A stretch of DNA of 64,000 nt from Sphingomonadales bacterium 39-57-19. GTDB lineage: Bacteria > Pseudomonadota > Alphaproteobacteria > Sphingomonadales > Sphingomonadaceae. The DNA is taken from contig NCJG01000002.1 in assembly GCA_002282385.1 (NCBI GenBank), positions 1 through 64,000 on the forward strand, in the 5' to 3' direction. A program made the position numbers and the translations under genes. Of this stretch, positions 11,091-20,534 are shown piece after piece. Under the pieces are notes generated by a model. The model had not been told where the DNA came from, ran no database searches, and was given only the letters and a program-made list of their open reading frames with translations. Every line of letters starts with the position of its first letter. The stretch's first letter is position 1.

Positions 11091-12311
11091 ATGACCAAAG
11101 ACAGCGTTAAAAAAGTCGTCCTCGCATATTCGGGCGGGCTCGACACCAGCGTCATCCTGAAATGGCTACAGGTGGAATATGGCTGCGAAGTCGTCACCTT
11201 TACCGCCGATTTGGGGCAGGGCGAAGAGCTTGGGCCAGCACGCGAAAAGGCTGTGCTGATGGGCGTGCCCGATCACCATATCTACATCGATGATTTGCGC
11301 GAAGAATTTGTGCGCGATTTCGTTTTCCCGATGATGCGCGCCAATGCGCGGTATGAAGGCGACTATTTGTTGGGCACATCGATTGCCCGTCCGCTTATTT
11401 CGAAGCGGTTGATCGAAATTGCCGCCGAAACCGGCGCGGACGCGATTGCACATGGCGCAACGGGCAAGGGTAATGATCAGGTGCGGTTCGAACTTTCGGC
11501 TTATGCGCTGAACCCCGACATCAAGGTGATTGCGCCTTGGCGTGAGTGGGACCTGACGAGCCGGACACGGCTGATCGAATGGGCAGAGCAGCACCAGATT
11601 CCCGTGCCCAAGGACAAGCGCGGCGAAAGCCCGTTTTCGACCGACGCCAACCTGCTGCACACATCATCCGAAGGCAAAGTGCTTGAGGACCCGTGGGATG
11701 AGACACCCGATTATGTGTACTCGCGCACCGTCAATCCAGAAGATGCGCCCGACACGCCCGAATATATCACCATCGATTTTGAAAAGGGCGATGGTGTCGC
11801 GCTGAACGGCGAAGCGATGTCGCCCGCGACCTTGCTTGCTGCGCTGAATGATCTTGGCCGCAAGCATGGCATTGGCCGCCTTGATCTGGTCGAGAATCGC
11901 TTTGTCGGCATGAAATCACGCGGCATGTATGAAACACCCGGCGGCGAGATTTATGCCCGTGCCCATCGCGGTATTGAAAGCATCACGCTCGACCGCGGCG
12001 CAGCGCATCTTAAGGATGAGCTGATGCCGAAATATGCCGAGCTTATCTATAATGGCTTTTGGTTCTCGCCCGAGCGCGAGATGCTGCAAGCCGCGATTGA
12101 CCATTCGCAGACCTTGGTGTCCGGCACCGTGCGGCTGAAACTGTATAAGGGTCTGGCCAGTGTGGTTGGCCGCAAATCGCCCAACAGCCTGTACAGCGAA
12201 AAAGTTGTGACATTTGAGGACGACGCCGGCGCCTATGACCAAAAGGACGCAGCGGGCTTCATCAAACTGAACGCACTTCGTCTGCGTTTGCTGGGGCAGC
12301 GTAAAGCGTAA
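11091..12311 (+). CDS. argG: Argininosuccinate synthase
   Basis: ATP-dependent ligation of citrulline and aspartate, the penultimate step of arginine synthesis. The PP-loop [15 protein letters not shown] is at residues 12-26. Other conserved parts are [28 protein letters not shown] and GREKSPFS-like (here [16 protein letters not shown]). The 406-aa length is standard. It is a single-gene unit followed by a long inverted repeat. Confidence 0.98.
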   Translation: MTKDSVKKVVLAYSGGLDTSVILKWLQVEYGCEVVTFTADLGQGEELGPAREKAVLMGVPDHHIYIDDLREEFVRDFVFPMMRANARYEGDYLLGTSIARPLISKRLIEIAAETGADAIAHGATGKGNDQVRFELSAYALNPDIKVIAPWREWDLTSRTRLIEWAEQHQIPVPKDKRGESPFSTDANLLHTSSEGKVLEDPWDETPDYVYSRTVNPEDAPDTPEYITIDFEKGDGVALNGEAMSPATLLAALNDLGRKHGIGRLDLVENRFVGMKSRGMYETPGGEIYARAHRGIESITLDRGAAHLKDELMPKYAELIYNGFWFSPEREMLQAAIDHSQTLVSGTVRLKLYKGLASVVGRKSPNSLYSEKVVTFEDDAGAYDQKDAAGFIKLNALRLRLLGQRKA

Positions 12312-12324
12312 TTTCGCAGAAAAA

Positions 12325-12395
12325 CGTCATCCTGAACTTGTTTCAGGATAACATGCAACGGTGACGCGTTATCCTGAAACAAGTTCAGGATGACG
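12325..12395. repeat. REP doublet: 28-bp perfect inverted repeat after argG
   Basis: The left arm is 12325-12352 and the right arm 12368-12395, exact reverse complements over 28 bp with a 15-bp spacer. Each arm also contains its own small hairpin, CCTGAA/TTCAGG around the CTTG/CAAG core. The same CTGAACTTGTTTCAG core recurs at 14252-14360 and 27632-27727, always downstream of a plus-strand gene. There is no T-tract, so it is a dispersed repeat that may also stabilise the argG 3' end. Confidence 0.85.
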
Positions 12396-12483
12396 ATTGC
12401 TGGCTATTCCGCCGTAAACGCGACGCCACTTTAACCGTCCGATTAAGTCTGATAGGCTCTCCTTTAGGAAGAGGAGAGTCGAT

Positions 12484-14221
12484 ATGCATGATTTGGTCAT
12501 TCGCGGTGGAACCGTGGTGGATGGCACGGGCGCGCCGCGCTTTGTTGCCGACGTTGCGGTGGATGGCGGCATCATTACCGCTATGGGCCAAATCAGCGCT
12601 TCGGGTCGCGAAGAGATTGATGCTTCGGGTAAAATTGTCGCGCCTGGTTTTGTTGATATCCATACCCATTATGACGGCCAGGCAACGTGGGACAGCGAGA
12701 TGGGTCCGTCGAGCTGGCATGGCGTCACCACGGTTGTCATGGGCAATTGCGGCGTTGGCTTTGCGCCCGCGAAAAAGGACAAGCATGATTGGTTGATCGG
12801 CCTGATGGAGGGTGTCGAGGATATTCCCGGCACCGCATTGGCCGAGGGAATGAAATGGGATTGGGAGAGCTTTCCCGATTATCTTGACGCGCTCGAACGT
12901 CTGCCGCGCACGATCGATATTGGCACGCAAGTTCCGCACGGCGCGTTGCGCGCCTTTGTCATGGGACAGCGCGGCGCGGATAATGAGGAGCCAACCGAAG
13001 CCGACATCGCCGAAATGGCGCGGCTGGTGGAGGAAGGCTTGCGCGCAGGCGCTTTGGGTTTTTCCACATCCCGCACGGTGTTGCATAAATCGATTGATGG
13101 CGAACTTGTCCCCGGGACCACCGCGACCGAACCCGAGCTGGTGGGCATCGGCCGCGCCATGGGCAAAGTCGGGCACGGGGTGTTTGAGCTGACCACCGAT
13201 TTCTTGGAAGAATGGGACGAGTTCGGCTGGATGGGTCGGTTAAGCCGCGAGACGGGGCTGCCCATCGCCTTCACCATGTTGCAATCGCCCATCAAGCAAA
13301 TGCCGTGGACCGAACAAATGGCGGCGATGTGCAACGCCAACGACAATGGCGCGAACCTCGTCGCGGCGATTGGCCTGCGCGGTATCGGCGTCATCATGAA
13401 CTGGCGCGGCACGGTGCACCCATTCATGCGCAAGCCAAGCTGGCAGAAAATCGCCGGACTGTCGTGGGACGAACAAAAGGCAAAATTGTCCGACCCGGCG
13501 TTTAAGGCAGCGATGTTGGCGGAGGATAATTTGCCGCCGCCGTCGCCTGATATGGCCCCATTCTTCATGCTGGTGACGGCCGCTTGGGCCATGCAATTCC
13601 CGCTCGGCGATGGCTTTAGCTATGAACCGACACGCGAAGAAAGCGTCTTTGGCTTTGCGCAAGCCGCGGGCAAAGAAAGCGCCGAATATGCCTAAGTTGA
13701 TGGCCGACGATGGCAACGGCATGATTTACCTGCCGATATTGAATTATATGGATGGCAATTTGGACTTCACCAAAGAGCTGCTCCAACGTGACGATATCGT
13801 CGCGTCGCTCTCCGACGGCGGCGCACATTGCGGGACGATTTGCGACGCGGCGTCACCGACATTCCTGCTCAGTTACTGGGCGCGCGATCGTAAGGCCGGA
13901 ACAATACCGCTCGAACTGGCCGTCAAACGGCAATGCCACGATACGGCGCGGCTTTATGGACTGAATGATCGCGGTGTGCTGAAACCGGGTTATCTGGCGG
14001 ATATCAACGTTATCGATTTTGATGCGTTGAAATTGTTGAAGCCATGGCTGGCGTTCGACCTGCCCGCCGGTGGCAAGCGCTTGCTGCAAAAGGCTGACGG
14101 CTATGCCGCGACGATTAAATCGGGCGTGGTCACGTTCCGTGATGGCGCGATGACGGGCGCATTGCCCGGTATCGTAGTGCGCGGTCCGCAGAGCATCGAT
14201 ATGGCGGAAGCCGCGGAGTGA
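12484..14221 (+). pseudogene. N-acyl-D-amino-acid deacylase-like amidohydrolase, frameshifted
   Basis: The first part (12484-13695, 403 aa) has the metal motif HTHYDGQATWD near residue 59 and resembles D-aminoacylase/dihydropyrimidinase-like amidohydrolases. It stops at a TAA after GKESAEYA. The remaining 180 residues continue in another frame from about 13690 (LMADDGNGMIYLPILNY, SDGGAHCGT, the C-terminal GYLADINVID). Family members run uninterrupted at about 570-580 aa, with EYAY-x-L(L)M-x-DDG at this point. The sequence therefore looks like a loss of two bases (or gain of one) around 13690-13697. GAGGAG lies before the ATG. It may be a real pseudogene or an assembly error; both halves keep coding character. 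Confidence 0.85.
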
Positions 14222-14251
14222 CCCCTTGAGGGGATTGTGACGCTGCAAATA

Positions 14252-14360
14252 TTAAGACCCTGAAACAAGTTCAGGGTGACGGTGAAAGGAAACAGCTGTT
14301 TGCCACTTCGTCATGCTGAACTTGTTTGTGCGATGCACGCCTTCGGCTCCAGCATCTTAA
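14252..14360. repeat. REP doublet with a 22-nt insertion in one arm
   Basis: The left arm is 14252-14281 (TTAAGACCCTG...GGGTGACG). The right arm starts CGTCATGCTGAACTTGTTT at 14309 and ends CAGCATCTTAA at 14360. A 22-nt insertion at 14328-14349 splits the right arm between CTTGTTT and CAG. Same core as 12325-12395. It fills the space between the broken amidohydrolase and dnaN. Confidence 0.75.
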
Positions 14361-14379
14361 TTTTTAACGGTCCGTCCGA

Positions 14380-15495
14380 TTACACCCGCATTGGCATCAA
14401 AACATACAGCGCCGCTGACTTGTCATTCTCGCGAATGAGCGTTGGGGCGCTGGCGTCGGCCAAGTGAAGCTCGACGATGTCGCCTTCGATTTCGCCAAGA
14501 ATGTCCATCAAATAACGCGCGTTAAAGCCGATTTCAAAACCGTCGCTGCTATATTGGCCCGACACTTCTTCGGCGGCTGTGCCGTTTTCAGGGCTGGTGA
14601 CCGACAAAGTGATCTTGTCTTTATCGAGCGCCATTTTGACAGCGCGGGTTTTTTCGGTGGCGATGGTCGCCACGCGGTCAACGCCTTGGCTGAATGCCTT
14701 GGGGTCGATGCGCAACAGCTTGTCATTCGCGGTTGGAATGACGCGGCTGTAATCGGGGAATGTGCCGTCGATCAGCTTTGATGTCAGGATGACGCTGTCA
14801 AAGGTGAAGCGGATTTTGCTCGCCGACAGATCGATCTGGATGACATTGCCGCCGCTTTCGTCAAGCAGCTTGCGGATTTCGGCGACGCATTTGCGTGGCA
14901 CGATGATGTCGGGCATATTTTCTGCACCAGCCGGACGCGGCAGCGTGACGCGGGCGAGACGGTGGCCATCGGTGGCCGCTGCCTTCAATACAGGATCGGC
15001 ATCGTCGGTGACGTGCAGGAAAATACCGTTGAGATAATAACGCGTTTCTTCGGTCGATATCGCAAAGCGTGTTTTGTCGATGATCTGGATCAGCGAACTT
15101 GCGGGAATTTCGAACGAGGTGGGCAATTCGCCCTCTGCGATTGTTGGGAAATCCTCACGCGGCAGCGTTGCGAGCGAGAAGCGCGCGCGGCCAGCGTTCA
15201 CCGCCATGCGGCCATCCGCGGCGTGCAATTGGACTTGCGAACCTTCGGGCAATTTGCGCGCGATTTCGAACAAGGTGTGCGCCGAAACGGTGGTTGCACC
15301 GGGGGTTTCGACATCGGCCGCAAAGGTTTCAACGACCTGCAGATCCAAGTCCGTCGCGGTCAGCTTGATCTTGCCGCCTTCGCTGGCTTCGATCAGGACG
15401 TTCGACAAAATGGGAATAGTGTTGCGCCGTTCCACAACGGATTGGACGTGGCTCAGGCTTTTCAGCAGGGTCGCGCGTTCGATCGTGGCTCTCAT
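14380..15495 (-). CDS. dnaN: DNA polymerase III sliding clamp (beta subunit)
   Basis: Ring-shaped processivity clamp for replication. The 371-aa length and the order of three clamp domains (about 1-120, 128-245, 247-371) are typical. Conserved parts include RATIERATLLKSLSHVQSVVERRNTIPILSN at the start and the C-terminal YVLMPMRV, which ends the hydrophobic partner-binding cleft. It is not next to dnaA or recF here, as in many alphaproteobacteria. Confidence 0.97.
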   Translation of the reverse strand: MRATIERATLLKSLSHVQSVVERRNTIPILSNVLIEASEGGKIKLTATDLDLQVVETFAADVETPGATTVSAHTLFEIARKLPEGSQVQLHAADGRMAVNAGRARFSLATLPREDFPTIAEGELPTSFEIPASSLIQIIDKTRFAISTEETRYYLNGIFLHVTDDADPVLKAAATDGHRLARVTLPRPAGAENMPDIIVPRKCVAEIRKLLDESGGNVIQIDLSASKIRFTFDSVILTSKLIDGTFPDYSRVIPTANDKLLRIDPKAFSQGVDRVATIATEKTRAVKMALDKDKITLSVTSPENGTAAEEVSGQYSSDGFEIGFNARYLMDILGEIEGDIVELHLADASAPTLIRENDKSAALYVLMPMRV

Positions 15496-15636
15496 TCAAA
15501 TTCCCCTTATCGGGCATGGCGGGCATAAAGCAGCCAAAAATCCCTATTTCTATGGCGACTCTTCCATAACCGCTTTGGCCAGCAGGGCAAGCCGATAGGT
15601 TTTGCGTCGAAGAATATCCTGTGGAATAAGGCCATT

Positions 15637-16284
15637 ATGACGATTTCAACGAACGGTAGACGGCTTTTCATCGCGCGGCATGGGGAGACGGTGTTTAACA
15701 AAATTGCGCGGATGCAGGGGCAGGCGGAGCTGCATACCCCGTTGACATGGGAAGGCTGCGTGCAAGCGCGCCTAATGGGCCGTGCGTTGGCAAACTATCT
15801 GGGGGATGACCCCACGCCGCAGCTTTGGTCGTCCACCGCTGGGCGCGCGTTGCAGACGCTTGCATTGGTCGCAGAGGAAATCGACGCCGACTGGCACCAA
15901 ACGATGCGGGACGACCGGCTGCTGGAGATTGACGTCGGTCTTTGGTCGAGCCGGACCTATGCCGACATATCCGCGGAAATCGGCCCAATCGTCGATATCG
16001 AGCACAAGCTGTTTTCCGTGCGTCCCGAGGGCGGCGAATTTTACGACGATGTCGCGCAGCGGCTGCGTCACTGGATAGCGGACCAAAGCTTTGAACAGGA
16101 CATGCTGATCATCTGCCATGGGATGACGGCACGCGTGCTGCGCGGGGTATTGCTGGGGTTGGAGTCCATGGAACGCTTTGGCGCGCCCATCGCCCACAGC
16201 CTTGCGCAGGGCAGCATGGTGATGATCCGCGATGGTGTCGAAACGCTGGTGATTGACGGCGACGGCGCAGGGGAACGTGCTTGA
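15637..16284 (+). CDS. Histidine phosphatase family protein (phosphoglycerate mutase-like)
   Basis: The catalytic RHGE is at residues 14-17 (FIARHGETVFN), and the second histidine lies in IICHGMTARVLRG near 166. At 215 aa it fits the broad cofactor-dependent mutase/phosphatase superfamily. The substrate is unknown; phosphoglycerate mutase, alpha-ribazole phosphatase (CobC) or a sugar phosphatase are all possible. No cobalamin biosynthesis genes are nearby, which gives no support to CobC. Confidence 0.88.
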   Translation: MTISTNGRRLFIARHGETVFNKIARMQGQAELHTPLTWEGCVQARLMGRALANYLGDDPTPQLWSSTAGRALQTLALVAEEIDADWHQTMRDDRLLEIDVGLWSSRTYADISAEIGPIVDIEHKLFSVRPEGGEFYDDVAQRLRHWIADQSFEQDMLIICHGMTARVLRGVLLGLESMERFGAPIAHSLAQGSMVMIRDGVETLVIDGDGAGERA

Positions 16285-16307
16285 AGGTTCGCTTGAGATA
16301 TCATGTG

Positions 16308-16377
16308 TTCTCCTGCGAAGGCAGGAGCTCAGAACAACCCGGCGTAGCGCCGCGCTGGATTCCGGCCTACGCCGGAA
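16308..16377. repeat. Dispersed repeat with two hairpins abutting the next gene's start
   Basis: Left hairpin CTCCTGC/GCAGGAG (from 16315) and right hairpin CCGGC/GCCGG (16362-16375), with CTGGATTCC between. This is the CTGGATTCC-x-GCC word seen as a dispersed element in sphingomonad genomes. Its right end stops about 6 bp before the ATG of the IalB-like gene, so it has replaced the native upstream region. Confidence 0.6.
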
Positions 16378-16382
16378 AGCAC

Positions 16383-16862
16383 ATGCTTTTTATGATTGCG
16401 TTGACGCTTGCCGCTGCTGCGCCGCTGTCTGCCAAAGACCGGCTTGGCGTATATCAGGGGTGGGCGGCGTTTCGTGACCCTGAAACTTCCCGCTGCTATG
16501 CGATTTCCAAGCCCGACGAGACGATACGGCCACCAACGCGGGCGGCTTATCTCTCCATCGGTTTTTGGCCAAAGCGCAGGGTGACGCATCAGCTTTACGT
16601 ACGGCTGTCGCGCGATCGGGCGGCAAACAGCGGCGTGACACTGAGCGCGGGCGGCAGGCGCTTTCGTTTAAAGGCCGACAGCAGCGCGGCATGGGCGGCG
16701 GACCGGCGGATGGACTTGGCGATTATCGCCGCAATCCGCTCGGCAACCTCGCTCAGCATCGAAACGATTGGTCGCGATGGCCGGTCGATTGTCGATGCCT
16801 ACGCATTGCGCGGTGCGCCCAGTGCAATCGATGCTGCGGCGTTGGGATGTGCTGTGCGATAG
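16383..16862 (+). CDS. IalB-like (invasion-associated locus B) secreted protein
   Basis: A 159-aa protein with a Sec signal peptide (MLFMIALTLAAAAPLSA). The mature part resembles the IalB family: a Trp/Phe-rich start (YQGWAAFRDPETSRCYAIS) and a C-terminal GC near the end, giving a possible disulfide pair. Function is unknown outside Bartonella. The frame is open back to a TTG at 16281, but those residues are encoded by the dispersed repeat at 16308-16377, so ATG 16383 (or 16392) is chosen. GGAAAG is very close to the ATG, so the initiation site may be compromised. Confidence 0.6.
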   Translation: MLFMIALTLAAAAPLSAKDRLGVYQGWAAFRDPETSRCYAISKPDETIRPPTRAAYLSIGFWPKRRVTHQLYVRLSRDRAANSGVTLSAGGRRFRLKADSSAAWAADRRMDLAIIAAIRSATSLSIETIGRDGRSIVDAYALRGAPSAIDAAALGCAVR

Positions 16863-16907
16863 CATAGCTGGCATTTCGGCGATTCATTGCGTATAGGCGC
16901 GGCCATC

Positions 16908-18149
16908 ATGCAGATTCCCGGCCATATAGACCCCGTTGTCACCCCACGCGCGATTACGCAGCGTGCGGATGGCCGAATTGACCTTTTGGGCTTGAACCAT
17001 CTCCAAATTCGTCAGCTGTTTGAAGAATCGCAGCTCGATGAAAAAGCCGCAAAGCTACGGTCAAAGCAGGTGTTCCACTGGATCTACCATCGCGGCGTGA
17101 CCGATTTTGAAGCGATGACCGACATCGCAAAAACCATGCGCCCTTGGCTTGCCGACCGCTTTGTCATTGGCCGGCCAGAGGTCGTCGAGGCGCAGGTTTC
17201 AACAGATGGCACGCGCAAATGGCTTTTGCGCACCGATGATGCCCAAGATTATGAAATGGTGTTCATTCCCGATGCGGATCGCGGCACCTTGTGTATCTCA
17301 TCGCAGGTGGGCTGCACGCTCAACTGCCGTTTCTGCCATACGGGTACGATGCGACTGGTGCGCAACCTGACACCGGGCGAGATTGTCGGGCAGGTCATGC
17401 TGGCGCGCGATGCGCTTGGCGAATGGCCAAAGGGCAATATGGCGTCGGTTGCGGACGACGATGATGAAGATGATGATGTCGGCCATTACACCGCCGATGG
17501 GCGTATGCTCACGAACATCGTGTTGATGGGCATGGGCGAGCCGCTTTATAATTTCGACAATGTCCGCGACGCGATGAAGATCGTGATGCATGGCGATGGC
17601 CTTGGCCTGTCGCGCCGCCGCATTACGCTGTCGACGTCGGGCGTTGTGCCGATGATGGCGCGTGCGGGCGAAGAGATTAACGTGAACCTCGCGGTCTCGC
17701 TGCACGCGGTGACAAAGGAAATCCGCGACGAAATCGTCCCCATCAACCGCAAATATGGCATTGATGAACTTTTACGTGCCTGCGCCGAATATCCCGGCGT
17801 CAGCAACGCGCGGCGGATCACATTTGAATATGTGATGTTGAAGGACAAGAATGACAGCGACGAAGACGCGCGCGAGCTCGTGAACCTCATCCGCCAGTAT
17901 AAATTGCCGGCAAAGGTCAATCTGATACCGTTTAACCCATGGCCCGGCGCGATTTATGAATGTTCGGATCCAGAGCGCATCAAGCGTTTTTCCAGCATCA
18001 TTTTCGAAGCCGGCATCAGCGCGCCCGTGCGCACACCGCGCGGCCGCGATATCATGGCGGCGTGCGGCCAGCTGAAATCCTCCAGCGAAAAGAAAAGCCG
18101 CGCCGAACTGGACCGCCTCGCTGAGGAAAAACAGGCGGCGTTAGGGTAA
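16908..18149 (+). CDS. rlmN: 23S rRNA (adenine2503-C2)/tRNA (adenine37-C2)-methyltransferase RlmN
   Basis: Radical-SAM dual-specificity RNA methylase. The [4Fe-4S] motif CTLNCRFC (C-x3-C-x2-C) is at about residues 136-143. GMGEPLYN and the C-terminal PVRTPRGRDIMAACGQL, which holds the second catalytic cysteine, are present. An Asp/Glu-rich insertion (ADDDDEDDD, about 182-190) separates the cluster from GMGEPLYN; E. coli RlmN lacks this loop. ATG 16908 is chosen over an upstream TTG (16887); no clear ribosome-binding site is present for either. Confidence 0.96.
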   Translation: MQIPGHIDPVVTPRAITQRADGRIDLLGLNHLQIRQLFEESQLDEKAAKLRSKQVFHWIYHRGVTDFEAMTDIAKTMRPWLADRFVIGRPEVVEAQVSTDGTRKWLLRTDDAQDYEMVFIPDADRGTLCISSQVGCTLNCRFCHTGTMRLVRNLTPGEIVGQVMLARDALGEWPKGNMASVADDDDEDDDVGHYTADGRMLTNIVLMGMGEPLYNFDNVRDAMKIVMHGDGLGLSRRRITLSTSGVVPMMARAGEEINVNLAVSLHAVTKEIRDEIVPINRKYGIDELLRACAEYPGVSNARRITFEYVMLKDKNDSDEDARELVNLIRQYKLPAKVNLIPFNPWPGAIYECSDPERIKRFSSIIFEAGISAPVRTPRGRDIMAACGQLKSSSEKKSRAELDRLAEEKQAALG

Positions 18150-18173
18150 GGCATGGCCGCGCAAGGAGCAGAA

Positions 18174-18734
18174 GTGAACGGCGGCGTATTTGCCCGCCAC
18201 AACCGCTTGCCATTTGCCATTGATATCATCACGGGCCTATTGTTCTACTTCGTTGCGAAGTTCACCGATCTGCAGACTGCGGCGATTGTAGGCGTGGTCG
18301 TCGGGTTCGGGCTTGTCCTGTTCCAGCGCATAACGAAAATTGATGTCACGGGCGGGCTTGCGCTCTTTGGTATCATGATGCTCTGTATTTCGGCAGGCCT
18401 CGCATTTTGGCTGAATGATGATGAATGGATCAAATTACGCGGCACAATCACTGGATTAATCGCCGCCAGTTTCTTCATTATCGATGGCGCGCGGGGCGGG
18501 CCATATATCGGCAAGGGGCTGGCGCGGTATATGCCATATTCGGATATCCACGCGGGCCGCTTTGCTATCGTGATGGGCGTTATCGGTCTGATTATGGCAG
18601 CGTTGAATTATGGCGCTGCAAAATTGCTGACGACGGACAATTGGCTGTTCTACAAAACCTTTGTCGATAATTTTATCGTTATTGGTCTGGTGATGCTTGC
18701 CATGCGCTTTGTCCGCGCCAAACAGGCTGCTTAA
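18174..18734 (+). CDS. ispZ: Inner-membrane septation protein IspZ/YciB-like
   Basis: Polytopic inner-membrane protein (about five helices) of the YciB/IspZ family, implicated in cell-envelope and septum maintenance. Family segments include FAIDIITGLLFYFVAKFTDLQTAA and DEWIKLRGTITGLIAASFFIIDG. GTG at 18174 is preferred because AAGGAG ends five bases before it. An in-frame ATG at 18153 would add seven residues but has no clear ribosome-binding site. It follows rlmN closely and converges on the thioesterase gene with a 4-bp shared stop region. Confidence 0.88.
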   Translation: MNGGVFARHNRLPFAIDIITGLLFYFVAKFTDLQTAAIVGVVVGFGLVLFQRITKIDVTGGLALFGIMMLCISAGLAFWLNDDEWIKLRGTITGLIAASFFIIDGARGGPYIGKGLARYMPYSDIHAGRFAIVMGVIGLIMAALNYGAAKLLTTDNWLFYKTFVDNFIVIGLVMLAMRFVRAKQAA

Positions 18735-19504
18735 GCGAAAATTGCCACCGACTGCATGCCGGTAAGCACCGCTTCGCCGAGGCTGTTCCATGCGGTCATA
18801 TATTGGCTGCTCGCACCATTGGCGGCGTGATGCGTCTCGCTGGAGAGATACCACCATCCATCGTCGGTCGTCGGCGTATCTGTTAGCATGTTGATCTGCC
18901 AGTTCATCGAGCTCACCATGCCCTTTTCGGTCATCAAGCCCATCGCGGATGGCGGCAATGCGTCACCAATGCAAAGAAGTTCAGCAATATGGTCAAGCCC
19001 GTCATGTTCGGTGAAGCGGTGCCATGATGCGAGCCGATTGGTGGCCAAGCCCAGTTCGAGCCGCTTGTCCGGATATTGCATATGGCCCGTGAAAAATTCA
19101 GGCGGGCCGCTGCGTACATTGTCCGCGGTCGGAAGCGGCGGAAATTCGGGCTGCGCGATGTTGATATAGTCCAAATGGCTCTGCCGCCGGTTCATGAAAA
19201 TGAACGTGCAGGTCAGGCCAATGCCATCTGCGCCCATGATATCCGCCTTGATGAATGCCGTGTTCTTACCACGACGCAGGATATTGGCCTGCACCTCAAC
19301 ATCGCCCGCCAAGGGACCCACAAATGCGATTTGTGCGGACTGGAGCGGCGGCAAATCCTCCGCAGTCAGCTTGGCCGCTTGGTAAGCCAGTGCCGAACTT
19401 AAGCCACCATAAGAGGTGCGCCCCTGATGCCAGGTAGCGGGGATGGATATCTTGTGCGACGCGGCGCCCGGTTCGAATTGGGCGAGAAGGGATGCAAGGT
19501 TCAT
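18731..19504 (-). CDS. Acyl-CoA thioesterase-like (double hotdog) protein
   Basis: A 257-aa protein with the TesB/thioesterase-like layout: an N-terminal hotdog (HQGRTSYGGLSSALAYQAAKL) and a C-terminal hotdog (MSSMNWQINMLTDTPTTDDGWWYLSSETHHAANGASSQ-like region, about 205-240). It likely hydrolyses acyl-CoA esters. The chain-length preference and pathway are not evident. It stands alone between ispZ and the AT-rich islet. Confidence 0.85.
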   Translation of the reverse strand: MNLASLLAQFEPGAASHKISIPATWHQGRTSYGGLSSALAYQAAKLTAEDLPPLQSAQIAFVGPLAGDVEVQANILRRGKNTAFIKADIMGADGIGLTCTFIFMNRRQSHLDYINIAQPEFPPLPTADNVRSGPPEFFTGHMQYPDKRLELGLATNRLASWHRFTEHDGLDHIAELLCIGDALPPSAMGLMTEKGMVSSMNWQINMLTDTPTTDDGWWYLSSETHHAANGASSQYMTAWNSLGEAVLTGMQSVAIFA

Positions 19505-19564
19505 GGTATTGACTTAGCGAGGGAAAATTAAAGCTGCAAGGCGCAGCCGAAATCGCGCTGGGGT

Positions 19565-20140
19565 TTACACGCGGCGACGTGAAATGAAAAATGTCAGCGC
19601 AAACGAGAGCAACGAGAGAACGATTACTGTACCCGCTACATCTCCGATAAAAATCGTGCTCGCAAGTTCCAGTGGCAGCACTGCGTGCCCTGAAAGAGTA
19701 TAGTAAAGGTTATGAAGCAAAGCGTTTGATGCTGCGCACAACGATCCCAATGCAAAGAAATGAACCGTTTTTAAATCAGCTAAATCCGGCTTCGTCGTAA
19801 ATAGCATCTTGAAAATAGCGATGCCGATGAGTGGCGCTAAGCCCGACATTACAGACAAAGAAACAATTTCTAGTAAGCCATCGTTTAATCGTAAGCCATC
19901 GTTTACTCGGTCTTGGACGACAAAGTAGCTGCCAATAATAATGCCGAAAACGCCTGCCTCCCGAAAAACGAGAGGATAGATAATGCGTAACGCTGCAGGC
20001 AGATATATGAGGTGAGCATTAGGATTTAGGGCTAAATGCTGAAAAACATAATCATTTGCTGAAGCCAAGCCATACCACGCCAGCCCTAAGCCGATTACAA
20101 GTAGCACCCACCCCAATATATCTTTGAACTTAGCCGTCAT
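19565..20140 (-). CDS. Integral membrane protein of unknown function (AT-rich islet)
   Basis: I do not recognise this 191-aa protein. It has six to seven hydrophobic segments, and ALRIIYPLVFREAGVFGIIIGSYFV is faintly reminiscent of MASE1-type membrane sensors; there is no attached signalling domain. An 18-bp tandem duplication (19873-19908) gives the repeated NDGL pair in the loop near residues 78-88. Base composition is visibly more AT-rich than flanking genes, which suggests acquisition. Its ATG overlaps the stop of the upstream regulator gene (ATGA), so the two are translationally coupled and probably work together. Confidence 0.7.
   Translation of the reverse strand: MTAKFKDILGWVLLVIGLGLAWYGLASANDYVFQHLALNPNAHLIYLPAALRIIYPLVFREAGVFGIIIGSYFVVQDRVNDGLRLNDGLLEIVSLSVMSGLAPLIGIAIFKMLFTTKPDLADLKTVHFFALGSLCAASNALLHNLYYTLSGHAVLPLELASTIFIGDVAGTVIVLSLLSFALTFFISRRRV
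19873..19908. repeat. 18-bp tandem duplication inside a membrane-protein gene
   Basis: GTAAGCCATCGTTTA-A/C-TC occurs twice head to tail, 17 of 18 bases identical. It adds six residues in frame to a hydrophilic loop of the 19565-20140 product. Confidence 0.9.
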
Positions 20141-20499
20141 ACAGTTCGCGGAGATTGCCCAAGAGCCGCAATGCCTTCACTAATGCTCGCCATGTAATCT
20201 CTTGCGAGCTTCGTTGGTTCCACGAATTTGACACGCTTATCTTTGCTGTCGGTGCGCAAACAAACTAGCCCCTTGTCTCGCAGAGCAATTATTCTGCGAT
20301 AGGCGGTCGGCTGCGAACCGAAGCGTGCATCGCTCATCACTTCGCTGGCCATGATATCGTCACGCTCGTGCCATTTCACGATCAGCGCATCCAGCAGCAA
20401 GCCTTCGTCCGCATTTAACGTGTCAAACGGTGACAGCTGCCTAATCGTATTCAGCATATCCAATAGTCGGACAAAGGAGGGCGGTGGCGGTCTAGTCAT
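20137..20499 (-). CDS. Winged-helix (MarR-like) transcriptional regulator
   Basis: A 120-aa protein. The middle (about 34-97: NADEGLLLDALIVKWHERDDIMASEVMSD, then FGSQPTAYRRIIALRDKGLVCLRTDSKDKRVKFVEPT) reads as helix-turn-helix plus wing, as in MarR-type regulators. The start at 20499 has AAAGGA eight bases upstream; an upstream start (20532) lacks one. It is coupled by ATGA to the membrane-protein gene. A perfect TATAAT lies about 36-41 bp before the ATG, and two copies of an operator-like site follow upstream. Autoregulation is inferred. The ligand is unknown. Confidence 0.7.
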   Translation of the reverse strand: MTRPPPPSFVRLLDMLNTIRQLSPFDTLNADEGLLLDALIVKWHERDDIMASEVMSDARFGSQPTAYRRIIALRDKGLVCLRTDSKDKRVKFVEPTKLARDYMASISEGIAALGQSPRTV

Positions 20500-20534
20500 G
20501 TCATTCGTCCTTTCTGTGTCTGGATTCCACAATG

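Noticed and set aside
15637..16284. Histidine phosphatase as CobC (alpha-ribazole phosphatase) linked to the B12 operon
   Set aside because: It is 36 kb away from the transporter genes and nothing in its sequence sets it apart from generic family members.
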